Positions 38,749-47,054 of a stretch of DNA of 47,054 nucleotides are shown here, piece after piece. The number at the start of each line of letters is the position of its first letter. Position 1 is the stretch's first letter. A program made the position numbers and the translations under genes. This stretch comes from Isotricha intestinalis (Eukaryota; Ciliophora; Litostomatea; Vestibuliferida; Isotrichidae): the NCBI GenBank assembly GCA_023807065.1, contig JAJJLU010003601.1, positions 1 through 47,054 on the forward strand, given 5' to 3'. Under the pieces are notes generated by a model. That model did not search any database. It saw only the letters and a program-made list of their open reading frames with translations, and was not told the origin of the DNA.

Positions 38749-41526
38749 ATGAATTCAAATTCCTTTCATATAAAAATTCCTCATTTTTCAACATCCTTCA
38801 CTTCTACAGATTATAAAAACATAAAAAAAATCAATAATGACGAAATAGATATAAATGGAATAAAAAAAATTGGAAATTATAAATTAGGTTCAGAACTCGG
38901 AAGTGGAGCTTTTGGAAAAGTAGTGTTAGGGAAAAATATATTAACAAACCAAACAGTAGCAATAAAAATATTAGATAAATTTATTTTATCTCAAACACCA
39001 GAAGATTATGAATTAGTTCATCAAGAAATATCAATATTAAAAATAGTAAAACACAAATATATAGCTCAATTATATGAAATATTAGAAACTTCCCAATTTA
39101 TATTTATAGTAATTGAATATTGTGAAGGAAAAGATTTAATGGATTATATATTAAAAAAAAGTAAATTATCAGAAAAAGAGGCTTTAAAATTTTTTCAACA
39201 ATTAATAAATACATTATTATATTTACATAGTCAAAATATTGCACATCGTGATATTAAAATAGATAATATGTTATTAGATAAAGAGAGAAATTTAAAATTA
39301 GTAGATTTTGGTTTAAGTACAAAATATTCAGATGATGAATTATTAAATCAACCATGTGGAACAGTAGTATATGCAGCTCCTGAAGTATTAGATGGAAAAG
39401 AATATCATGGAATGTTAGCTGATGTATGGTCATCAGGAATTGTATTATTTGGAATGATAAGTGGATTTTTACCTTTTTGTGATAATAATGATGAAATAAA
39501 TAAGAAAAATGTTTTACAAGGTAAAATTGATATTCCTGATTTTTTCCCTATTTTAGTTAAAGATTTATTAAAGCATATGTTAGATATTAATCCTATGACT
39601 AGATATACTCTTCAAGAAATTAGAGATCATCCTTGGTTTAATGATAAAAATTATAATATGCTTCCTGGTATTGTTATTGGCTATAATAAAATCCCTATTG
39701 ATGAGAAAATATTACAACAATGTGAAAATTATGGTTTTAATAAAGGAACAGTTAAAAAAAGTGTTCTTGGAAATAAATTTGATAGTGGAAGTGCTTTATA
39801 TTATTTACTTGTTAAGAAAGGAAGAGATAAAGGAGAAGAAAGTGTTAGTGATTTATGCTCTGAAGAATATATTAAATTTACTCTTGACGAAAATAATATT
39901 ATTAGAGATTTTGAAGATGGAAATAATGTCAAAAATAATAGTGCTTGTAATAATAATTTTCACAGTAATATTATTAATAATAGTAATACTAATATTAGTA
40001 GTAATAATAATAATTATAATGTTAGTTGTTTTAGTAATAGGAATGAAACAAGAAAAGAAACAAAAAATAAAATTAGGGAAAATTGTTTTAAAAATATTTT
40101 TGAAAAAATTGATAAAGTCAAAGAAAAGGAAAAAATTAATAATAAAATCAATAATATTTCTCAAAGAGAATCTGTTAAAATTCCTATATCTTCAAATTCA
40201 CTTAAGATAAAATCTAAGAAAGAATATAATAAAAATGAAGAAAACAAAAAGAATGAAACTTTCAAATTGATTCAAAATAATAGAGATTTCAGACAAAAAA
40301 ACAATAATAATCATTTAAAAGAAAATTTAACATTAAATCATACTTTAGAAGAAAAAATTCAATCTAAAATAAGTTCTATAAAAAATATTAGTTATAATAA
40401 TAAAAAACGAATAAGAAATAATCAAATTATTTTAAATCCTAATCAAAAAAATTCATCAGAAAGTTTGAGAAAAGAAAAAATGTCAAGAAGAGAAAGAAAT
40501 AAAAAGAAAAATAAGCAAAATCAAAATATTTCAAGTTCAATTGATTTAGATTTAAAAACTGCAATTAAAATAGAAAATAAAATAAAAAGACAATTAAATC
40601 AAATTTTAAAAATTAAAAATTCAAGTAAAACAAAAGATTGTAAAGATATCAATATCTATAATATTAATAATAATAATTATAATAAAAATCATTGTGTTTT
40701 AAATTCTAATGTTTTAAATAAAAAAAATAAACAAACAAGAAATCTAAATAATAATAATATTTTTTTAAGAACAAATTCTAAGTTAAATAATTCTAGTTCT
40801 CAATATTTAATTAATGAATATTCAAAAAAACCAAAAAAATCAAATTATAGTAAAGAAGAAATAAAGGAAAAATTAAATCATATGTCAATTTCATTTTCTA
40901 ATAAATTACTTTTAAAAAATTTAAAAGAAAATTTAAATTTATCAATGCAATTTGACCTCTTTAAAAACAAAATTGAAAGAGAAAGAAATTTTTTACATAT
41001 GGGAAAAAATAAAAATAATCATAATAAATCTATTGATAATTCACAAAGTTCAAAATCATTAAATCAATCAATGAAAAATAATAATAAAAAACAATTATAT
41101 AGAAGTGGATCATCAAGCTCCCAAAACATATTTAATAAAAGTTTATATGATATTAATCCTTCTTTAATGAGAAAATATGATTTATTAATTAAAAATATTA
41201 ATGTTAATCACAATCATAATAATCCAATTCAAAAATCAGATTATTATTTCAAACAAAAATATGAAGAAAATAATAAAAAGAGAAAAAATAATACAAAGAA
41301 AAAAAATCGGATAAATTTTTCATATTCAAATATATTTATAAATAATTTAAATAATTCAAATAAAAAAAAGATTAATAATAAATTTCATATTGGATCTTCA
41401 GTAGTATCATATAGCAAAAAAAACTCAATTGATGTAAGAGATCTTTCAGATTCTCCAAATCATTTTAATTTATTAAATAATAAAACTAGAATTTCAAAAA
41501 TTCCTTGGAAAATAAAAAAAGATTGA
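38749..41526 (+). CDS. CAMKL-type Ser/Thr protein kinase (AMPK/SNF1/MARK-like), 925 aa
   Basis: The kinase domain is at about residues 44-297. All catalytic elements are present: Gly loop GSGAFGKV at 51-58, Lys73, Glu93, HRDIKIDN with Asp168 and Asn173, DFG at 186-188 and APE at 210-212. The domain ends IRDHPWF. It is followed by a UBA-like segment (EKILQQCENYGFNKGTVKKS, then a SALYYLLVKK helix), as in AMPK-related kinases. The activation loop reads LLNQPCGTVVYAAPE. The position of the LKB1-phosphorylated Thr of AMPK (LRTSCG) is Gln201, so a different activation mode is likely. Residues from about 400 on are Asn/Lys/Ser-rich and probably disordered. The gene ends TGA; a coding-like tract in another frame follows within 20 bases. 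Confidence 0.92.
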   Translation: MNSNSFHIKIPHFSTSFTSTDYKNIKKINNDEIDINGIKKIGNYKLGSELGSGAFGKVVLGKNILTNQTVAIKILDKFILSQTPEDYELVHQEISILKIVKHKYIAQLYEILETSQFIFIVIEYCEGKDLMDYILKKSKLSEKEALKFFQQLINTLLYLHSQNIAHRDIKIDNMLLDKERNLKLVDFGLSTKYSDDELLNQPCGTVVYAAPEVLDGKEYHGMLADVWSSGIVLFGMISGFLPFCDNNDEINKKNVLQGKIDIPDFFPILVKDLLKHMLDINPMTRYTLQEIRDHPWFNDKNYNMLPGIVIGYNKIPIDEKILQQCENYGFNKGTVKKSVLGNKFDSGSALYYLLVKKGRDKGEESVSDLCSEEYIKFTLDENNIIRDFEDGNNVKNNSACNNNFHSNIINNSNTNISSNNNNYNVSCFSNRNETRKETKNKIRENCFKNIFEKIDKVKEKEKINNKINNISQRESVKIPISSNSLKIKSKKEYNKNEENKKNETFKLIQNNRDFRQKNNNNHLKENLTLNHTLEEKIQSKISSIKNISYNNKKRIRNNQIILNPNQKNSSESLRKEKMSRRERNKKKNKQNQNISSSIDLDLKTAIKIENKIKRQLNQILKIKNSSKTKDCKDINIYNINNNNYNKNHCVLNSNVLNKKNKQTRNLNNNNIFLRTNSKLNNSSSQYLINEYSKKPKKSNYSKEEIKEKLNHMSISFSNKLLLKNLKENLNLSMQFDLFKNKIERERNFLHMGKNKNNHNKSIDNSQSSKSLNQSMKNNNKKQLYRSGSSSSQNIFNKSLYDINPSLMRKYDLLIKNINVNHNHNNPIQKSDYYFKQKYEENNKKRKNNTKKKNRINFSYSNIFINNLNNSNKKKINNKFHIGSSVVSYSKKNSIDVRDLSDSPNHFNLLNNKTRISKIPWKIKKD

Positions 41527-41915
41527 ATTGATAAAAAATTAGATAATAATTTATCATAAATATTATCAAAGTGTAAAATATTTTCCTATTAATAATAATA
41601 ATTTACTTAGTAAATTTAATGTTCCTTATGATAGAAATAATAATTATTTTTTTTCAACTTCTTCTTTTTTAGGAAGAAAGCCTTTTATACAATCATCAAA
41701 ATCTTTCATACATTAATATAATGTTTTGTTTTTATCTGCTGCATCAAAAATTTGCTTGCAATTGGAACAAAGTTATTGGATTATTTAAAGATGTTATTTT
41801 TTGTTTTTTAAAGAAGAATCTGTTTTTAAGAAAAATTGTTTTTTATTATTTACATTTATTAAACCATTAAATAAAAATTAAACCATTAATTCAATTAAAA
41901 ATATTAAAAAAATAT
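41527..41915. other. Convergent spacer with coding-like tracts on both strands
   Basis: On the plus strand, the frame offset by one from the kinase is open for 58 codons (41543-41716), ending in TAA at 41716-41718, with SSFLGRKPFIQSSKSFIH near its end. On the minus strand, 41772-41644 reads LCSNCKQIFDAADKNKTLY, a TAA, then CMKDFDDCIKGFLPKKEEVE before a TAA. The minus strand is purine-rich, as coding strands are here. Only one, if either, is likely real. Confidence 0.4.
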
Positions 41916-42533
41916 TTAGCAACAATTATGACGTGTATTTTTCTTTCCATTATCTTTAATAACACTATTTAAAACAATTTTGCTTTTTTGTATGTTTTCA
42001 TTTTTAAAATTATCTTTCATAATTTGTTTTAAATATTCTTTTCCAAGTTTATTAAAAAAGTCATCAACTCCAGTATTTTGATAACAAGAAACAAGACCAT
42101 AAAACATATTTTTTTCTCTTGCATAATTTCTAGCATCTTCTTCTTTAACTTCTTCTTTAGAATATAAATCACTTTTATTTCCTGCAAGACCAAAAATTAT
42201 TTTATCACTTATTTCATTTGTTATTTCTTTATACCAATAATCTTTTACATTTTGAAAAGATTGATTATTTGTTATATCATATACAATTACACATATTTTA
42301 GTTTCATTATAAAATAATCTATTTAATGAATGATATTTTTCTTGACCTGCTGTATCCCATATATCAAATTTAATTAATGTTCCTTCTATTTCTAAATCTT
42401 TTGAAACGTATGATACTCCAAAAGTTGAAGTTGCATTTTCATCAAATCTATCTATTAATCTTGATATTAATGTTGTTTTTCCTACTCCTGAATCTCCTAC
42501 TACTATTACTTTACATTTTATGTCTTCTGACAT
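41916..42533 (-). CDS. Rab-family small GTPase, 205 aa
   Basis: The protein shows all main GTPase motifs: P-loop GDSGVGKTT at 13-21, switch I with TFGVSY at 37-42, switch II WDTAGQEKYHSL with Gln64 intact, and base-recognition NKSD at 119-122. The C-terminus NCC would carry two geranylgeranyl groups for membrane attachment. Rab-family features include the YYDITN-like VYDITNNQSF strand. Rabs cycle between GDP and GTP forms and recruit effectors that tether and move vesicles. The G5 motif, usually SAK, reads SCY, a mild departure. The overall look is closest to the Rab5/21/22 endocytic group, but I would not fix the subfamily. The frame is complete without introns. Confidence 0.93.
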   Translation of the reverse strand: MSEDIKCKVIVVGDSGVGKTTLISRLIDRFDENATSTFGVSYVSKDLEIEGTLIKFDIWDTAGQEKYHSLNRLFYNETKICVIVYDITNNQSFQNVKDYWYKEITNEISDKIIFGLAGNKSDLYSKEEVKEEDARNYAREKNMFYGLVSCYQNTGVDDFFNKLGKEYLKQIMKDNFKNENIQKSKIVLNSVIKDNGKKNTRHNCC

Positions 42534-43146
42534 TTTTTTTTTTTTTATAAATTTTTGTATAAATAAGATTATTTTTTCGTTTTTTTATATTTTTAAATTT
42601 TATATTATTTTTTATCTTTTTTTCATTTAGATATTTAATGTTTTCATTGATTAAATAATTAAAGTTTCTTCATATAAAAGTAATTAATAAACAACACATA
42701 AAATTTATTTAAAAATTAATATTTAAAAGTAAAAATTAAATTTATCAAAATAATATATCTAAAGGGAAAATTCTTTATCAAATTAAATTTGCTATTTTCC
42801 TTCTCTTTTTAAAAACTTTATTGATTTACTATTTTTATGTTATGTTTATTTTGAATGATTTTAAAACTTAATTAACAATAAAAAATTCTTTTGAATTAAA
42901 GATTTAATCAATTTGAGAAATAGAATAAAACTTTTTTTTAAATTGTGATTATCAATTTACTTAGTAATATATTATAGTAATATATTAAATTTATAAATCT
43001 TTAAAGTTATCAAATAAATTTCTTTTAAATAAGTGAAAATATATTATAAAATTATTTTCAAATATGAGATTTTTTTTACATTCATGATTTTCATAAATAA
43101 TTATTATATTTAATCAATCATTTAATTCAAATTCCAAAGTAAAAAG
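42534..43146. other. A/T-rich spacer containing a 13-bp tandem duplication
   Basis: This is the upstream region of the Rab gene and downstream region of the calpain-like gene, both on the minus strand. The only structure noticed is a perfect 13-bp unit present twice in tandem at 42962-42987. No coding tract. Confidence 0.55.
42962..42987. repeat. Two tandem copies of a 13-bp unit
   Basis: The unit tagtaatatatta occurs at 42962-42974 and again at 42975-42987 without mismatch. In such A/T-rich DNA two copies may be slippage; no function is implied. Confidence 0.8.
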
Positions 43147-45528
43147 TTAAATATCAATAATTTGAATATTAAAATCAATATTATCTAAATCATCACAATT
43201 TATAATATAAAATTGCATAAAATATTCTAAATCATTTCCATTAATAATTCTAGTGCCTTCTTTTCTTCCACAACTAATAATTCCTTTTAAATCTTTAAAA
43301 GTTAATGTAACTTTTTTTCTTTTATTAGTATTATTTCTACAACCTAAAGTAATCATAGAATCATCTAATTTACTTTTCAACAATAAAATTGAAATTTCTT
43401 GTTTTTTTACATTTTCTTTTTCTTTTCCAAAATATTTTAATAAAATTTTATTTAATTTATCATTAATTCCGGTGATCAAAGAATCTTGAATTTTTGCTAT
43501 TATAGAATTATTAGAATGAATGGTAACCATAAAATTTCTTGATTTATTACAATATAAATCATTATTATAACCTAAATTTTTTAACCATTCTCTTATTTTT
43601 TTTTCTCCATTTAAAAAAGAAATTTCAAAATATTTTATTAAATTTTTTTCGGATAAACCAGAACGATTAAAATCATACTTTCTGATTAAATCATTAAATT
43701 CAATTTCCCCAATTTTATTATTTGTCATATCTACCATTAAAGTATTAAATTCTTTATAACTTAATATATTATTTTGATTAATATCATATTTTTCAAAAAT
43801 ATCTTTAATAACATTAATAAAAATATCAGATAAGCTTCCATCAATGTCTTGTAAATTTGTTTTATTATTATTATTTTTTCCAATAAAACAACCACTTGTT
43901 CTAGGAAAAATAATATAACTTCCAGAAGGTAAATTTAATTCAATTTGAATTGAAGGAGTTAAAGAAAAATCAATAGTTTGAATATGAAAAATTTCACTAG
44001 TTTTATTATCATATTTAAAGACTGATAATGAAATATCCATAATAGGTTTCCTTGAATCAATATCTTTATTTGAATCTTCATCTTGAAAAAGAGATATAAT
44101 TATATTAGAATCTTTTTCAATTTCAAAATAATAAAAATTATTAGATATTATATTATAATTATTACTGTTAGTTAAAATAAACTTTCCTTTCATTCTTATT
44201 TCTTCCCAATTTCTTGCATAACATATATTAATATAGGAAAATTCTTTTATAAAATCTTCAAAATCTAATATTATTGTTCCCGGAATTGAAATTTCTTTTA
44301 AATCAGGATAATTATCAAATAAATTATTTTGATGCTCATCAATTAAAACTTGTTGTTCAGAAGAATATAAAATTTTTCTTAACAAAAAAAATTTTTTATC
44401 TCCTTTATCTTTGATATTTAAAATAGTATAACCAATATTAGGAATAAACATAGAATTATAATCATTATCTTCAATTTCATTATCATCAATTCTTTTAATA
44501 CCCATAACAAGATAATTTTTATTAATAACATAGTCATATATTTTATTATATATATCATAAAATTCATCTTTTAAAAATAAAAAAGAAGGACATCCAGTTA
44601 ATAAAATAAAAAAATCAGCAATTTTAATATTATGTAAATCATAATAAGAACCATAAATTTTAGCAAGAGCTTTTTCTAATAAAAGAACCCAAATTTCATT
44701 TGAAGGTGAATGACTTACAATTGGATTTCCATTTGGAAAACAAGGAAAAAAATCATCTATAATAATTGTTTTCCATTTTCCTTTTATACATAATTTTATT
44801 AAGTAAATACCATGTTTAGATATATTTTCAGATATAAATAATCTTTTTATTAAATTTGATTTTTCAGCTATACAACTTATAGAACTTATAAAATTATTAT
44901 CATCTAAAGATTCTTGAATAATATCATTTGGTTCTGGATTTTCTATTATTATTTTTGTTTCAATATTTTTTTCATTGTTTAATAATATAAAATTTTCTGG
45001 TCTTTTCCAATGAATTGTTTCTTCTATTGAATTTATATATTTTTTTGATTTCATTGAAGAATTATTTGGTGGAAATTCATAATCTATAAATTTTTCTATT
45101 TTCTTTTCTTCAAATAAATTTTGTATCTCAATTGGTGACATTAATTCTAATTGAATATTGTTTAATTTTTCATAACATTTTTTTAATGAATTATTAATTT
45201 CAATTACATCATTTTTTATATAAGTTTTTACATTTTCTTTTGGAAGAGAATTTACTTCAATATTATATTTAGGAGTAAAAGACCAATTTTTAAAAAGTGT
45301 TATTTTTGCTATTTCTTTATTTTCATATGGATTTATTATTACTTTTTCTGAATTTTGAATTTCTATATTTTTTGAATTCTCATATATAATATCTACTGTT
45401 ACTACTTTCATTAATTTTACTTCCATTTTAAATATATATGTACCTATTGAACTTGGAATTGATGATGATGTTAATATGTTTTTATGAATAAAAATTCCAG
45501 GAATTATTTCTTCTGTAGATGATTCCAT
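43147..45528 (-). CDS. Catalytically dead calpain-like protein with EF-hands, 793 aa
   Basis: After about 145 residues of divergent N-terminus comes a calpain protease-like domain: YEFPPNNSS, the HWKRPENF tryptophan motif at 173-180, NDIIQESLDDNNF at 201-213, HGIYLIKLCIKGKWKTIIID, and EIWVLLLEKALAKIYGSY at 278-295. These match family landmarks closely, but all three catalytic positions are replaced. The Cys of the usual GDCWF motif is Asn211, the His of GHAY is Ile365 and the Asn of NPWG is Lys385. A C2-like beta-sandwich domain follows at about 440-555. Two EF-hand-like loops at about 590-650 (DINQNNILSYKE, DFNRSGLSEKN) and a final beta domain close the protein. It is likely a calcium-responsive scaffold rather than a protease. 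Family calpains act in the cytosol on cytoskeletal and signalling proteins. Confidence 0.85.
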   Translation of the reverse strand: MESSTEEIIPGIFIHKNILTSSSIPSSIGTYIFKMEVKLMKVVTVDIIYENSKNIEIQNSEKVIINPYENKEIAKITLFKNWSFTPKYNIEVNSLPKENVKTYIKNDVIEINNSLKKCYEKLNNIQLELMSPIEIQNLFEEKKIEKFIDYEFPPNNSSMKSKKYINSIEETIHWKRPENFILLNNEKNIETKIIIENPEPNDIIQESLDDNNFISSISCIAEKSNLIKRLFISENISKHGIYLIKLCIKGKWKTIIIDDFFPCFPNGNPIVSHSPSNEIWVLLLEKALAKIYGSYYDLHNIKIADFFILLTGCPSFLFLKDEFYDIYNKIYDYVINKNYLVMGIKRIDDNEIEDNDYNSMFIPNIGYTILNIKDKGDKKFFLLRKILYSSEQQVLIDEHQNNLFDNYPDLKEISIPGTIILDFEDFIKEFSYINICYARNWEEIRMKGKFILTNSNNYNIISNNFYYFEIEKDSNIIISLFQDEDSNKDIDSRKPIMDISLSVFKYDNKTSEIFHIQTIDFSLTPSIQIELNLPSGSYIIFPRTSGCFIGKNNNNKTNLQDIDGSLSDIFINVIKDIFEKYDINQNNILSYKEFNTLMVDMTNNKIGEIEFNDLIRKYDFNRSGLSEKNLIKYFEISFLNGEKKIREWLKNLGYNNDLYCNKSRNFMVTIHSNNSIIAKIQDSLITGINDKLNKILLKYFGKEKENVKKQEISILLLKSKLDDSMITLGCRNNTNKRKKVTLTFKDLKGIISCGRKEGTRIINGNDLEYFMQFYIINCDDLDNIDFNIQIIDI

Positions 45529-46138
45529 ATTTTATTTTTTTTAAAATTTTAAATATTTTTAATTTTTAAATTAAATTAAAAATAAAAGATAAATTTTTAA
45601 TTGGAGGAAATAATAATTTTCTTAATTTATATCATGATTTTTTTCTAAATCTAAAAAAATAATTAAAATCTATATTAATATCTGCAGATAATTTTATTAA
45701 AATATTGTAAAAAAACAGTGAATAAAATACATAATTAACTTAAAATGCTATTACAAAAAATTTAAAAAATATTTTATAAATTCAGGACAATTTAAAATGA
45801 CAATAATTTAATAGTCATTGTTTAAAAGAAAATAAAGAATTAAAATTTGTTAAATAATTTAATAAAATTTACAGAAGCAAATGATTTGATATTTATAAAA
45901 AATTTTGAAAATATATATCTCTGTTATTCAATCAATGTTAGATATATATTGTAACAATAATGATACAAATATTTCATTATTTATTAGAATTTGACATTTA
46001 TTCTTAAAATATTATGAGTTTACAAAATGAATAGAGAATCATTTGAATTAATTATATGAAAAATAAACAAATTATTTTTAAAAAATAAATAACAAAAAAA
46101 TATATAAAAAAAATAATAATTATAATTAATTTAAATAA
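45529..46138. other. Divergent A/T-rich spacer
   Basis: This is the upstream region shared by the calpain-like gene (-) and the AC19 gene (+). A 36-codon open run at 45844-45951 (NLLNNLIKFTEANDLIFIKN) is within what chance gives. No repeat or RNA gene was seen. Confidence 0.5.
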
Positions 46139-46483
46139 ATGAACGCTCCAGAAGCATATGAATTATTTAAAATTCCAGAAGGAAAATCAAAAGTAGAATA
46201 TACAAAAGAAGAAAAAACAGAAAATACTGCAACATTTATAATATTATTAGAAGATCATACTTTAGGAAATATAGTTAAAATGATGTTATTAAGAAATCCA
46301 AAAGTTAGATTTGCTGCTTATAGAAAACCACATCCTCTTGAAAATAAAATAGAAATTAGAATTCAAACTAATGGTGAAATTACTCCTACTAATGCTCTTA
46401 ATGAAGCTTTAGTTAATTTATGCCAAGATTTAGATGATTGTTATAGAGAATTTGAAGAAGAATTAAAAAATTTTATGCAGTAA
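46139..46483 (+). CDS. RNA polymerase I and III common subunit AC19 (RPC19/POLR1D)
   Basis: The 114-residue protein matches the small alpha-like subunit of RNA polymerases I and III. The core TATFIILLEDHTLGNIVKMM (about residues 30-49) includes the family motif D-H-T-L-G-N. RNPKVRFAAYRKPHPLENKI and IRIQTNG complete the dimerisation fold, and the C-terminal helix LNEALVNLCQDLDDCYREFE is typical. It pairs with AC40 as the eukaryotic counterpart of the bacterial alpha dimer to nucleate polymerase assembly in the nucleus. Length equals the family norm and the frame is intact. The start is the first ATG after an A/T leader (AATTTAAATAA). The stop is TAA. Confidence 0.95.
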   Translation: MNAPEAYELFKIPEGKSKVEYTKEEKTENTATFIILLEDHTLGNIVKMMLLRNPKVRFAAYRKPHPLENKIEIRIQTNGEITPTNALNEALVNLCQDLDDCYREFEEELKNFMQ

Positions 46484-47054
46484 ATTATTTCTATTTAATA
46501 AATAAATTATAAAAAATAATTTATGATAAGAACATATATATAATTATTATTTATTATTTTTTTTATTAATTTTATTTTTAAAGAGATTGAGTAAATTATT
46601 AAATTGGAAAACAAAAAAATTTAAGAAAAATTTTGTGATATAATTTCAAAATAAAAATATTCTTAGTGACAGAAAATATTATTTAAAAAATAATTATGAA
46701 TTTTTTTGAATAATTTCAAAAAAAATACATCATTTTAAACTAAATGAAAATTTGAAATATCCATTGGTTTTTAAAAAGTCATTGAAAATTTATTATATTC
46801 ATCTCAAATATATTACTCGAAATCATTTTATTTTATTAAAAAAGTAGAAGTTAAAAATATTAAAAATTTATAACTGAGATAATCAGAAAAAATATTTTTA
46901 TTGGTTTTGATGAGCAAAACAGTTAGAGTTAAATTTAAGAAATAACATCATTATAAGAAATATTTATGATTTTTTATTTTTAAATTTTGTTTCTTATTAT
47001 TTATATAATTTAATTTAATATATAGTGTTATTATATTATTTTTCATCATTAAAA
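46484..47054. other. A/T-rich right end, nothing recognised
   Basis: This is 571 bases downstream of the AC19 gene to the edge of the window. There is no coding tract, telomeric repeat or RNA gene. It may contain the upstream or downstream region of a gene beyond the window. Confidence 0.6.

Noticed and set aside
41429..41450. A 16-nt GTAAG...TTTCAG segment in the kinase gene tail that looks like a tiny intron
   Set aside because: Removing it shifts the frame to a quick stop, and the unspliced frame codes normally.
45844..45951. 36-codon open run in the spacer before the AC19 gene
   Set aside because: Runs of this length are expected several times in the spacers, and stops cluster directly after it.
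1106..47054. tRNA, rRNA, CRISPR array, telomere and intact transposon
   Set aside because: No B-box-like GGTTCGAATCC, no conserved rRNA stretch, no spaced repeat array, no G/C-rich telomeric repeat and no intact transposase were seen on either strand.

Overview
The window is almost entirely eukaryotic nuclear DNA of extreme A+T content, joined at its left end to about 1.1 kb of unrelated, much more G+C-rich bacterial DNA. The bacterial part (1-1105) is the first 368 codons of a membrane sensor histidine kinase of the kind found in gut Firmicutes. It stops at its own start codon, and the eukaryotic sequence begins immediately after. This looks like a metagenome or single-cell assembly chimera rather than a gene transfer.

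The eukaryotic part (about 1106-47054) carries about twenty protein genes. They are mostly single open frames with A/T-rich spacers of 50 bases to 1.8 kb. Stops are mainly TAA, but TAG and TGA are also used as real gene ends, so the standard code fits. Introns are rare and tiny: I can place one of 31 nt (pseudokinase gene), one of 34 nt (gamma-COP gene) and a candidate of 21 nt (membrane protein gene). Tiny introns, a tubulin-type carboxypeptidase, many Asn/Lys-rich low-complexity proteins and kinase/ABC/calpain family members suggest a ciliate. A gut (litostome, rumen-type) ciliate is my best guess given the standard code and the gut-type bacterial DNA. Another A+T-rich gut protist or an anaerobic fungus is not excluded.

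Layout: a truncated leucine-rich-repeat-like gene end (1106-1648); a long gene-poor stretch; a one-helix membrane protein (3497-4354); a 1510-residue low-complexity protein (5052-9584, -); a multi-helix membrane protein (9618-10343, -); a Bin3/MePCE-type RNA methyltransferase (10460-11548, +); a longin R-SNARE-like protein (11738-12430, +); a pseudokinase (12860-14576, -); an RCC1-repeat protein (14736-16118, -); cytosolic tyrosyl-tRNA synthetase (16263-17423, -); an ABCB full transporter (18207-22088, -); a gene-poor stretch with decayed-looking reading frames (22089-23846); a divergent pair of unknown proteins (23847-25375); a cytosolic carboxypeptidase (25611-27182, -); a coiled-coil protein (28218-30074, +); coatomer gamma (30235-33049, -); a large Cys-rich multi-helix surface protein (33189-36716, +); a basic protein with F-x-P motifs (37254-38207, +); a CAMKL-type kinase (38749-41526, +); a Rab GTPase (41916-42533, -); a catalytically dead calpain-like protein with EF-hands (43147-45528, -); and the RNA polymerase I/III subunit AC19 (46139-46483, +).

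The genes are not one operon or pathway. They fall into membrane traffic (gamma-COP, Rab, SNARE), translation and transcription (TyrRS, AC19, Bin3-type methyltransferase), signalling (kinase, pseudokinase, RCC1, calpain-like) and probable cilium or cytoskeleton functions (carboxypeptidase, coiled coil, F-x-P protein). I found no tRNA, rRNA, CRISPR array, telomere or intact mobile element. The points most worth a second look are the chimeric junction, the three tiny introns, the triad-less calpain, the SNARE with an altered centre, the kinase lacking the usual activation-loop threonine, and several intergenic frames that read well only if stop codons are read as Gln or Trp.
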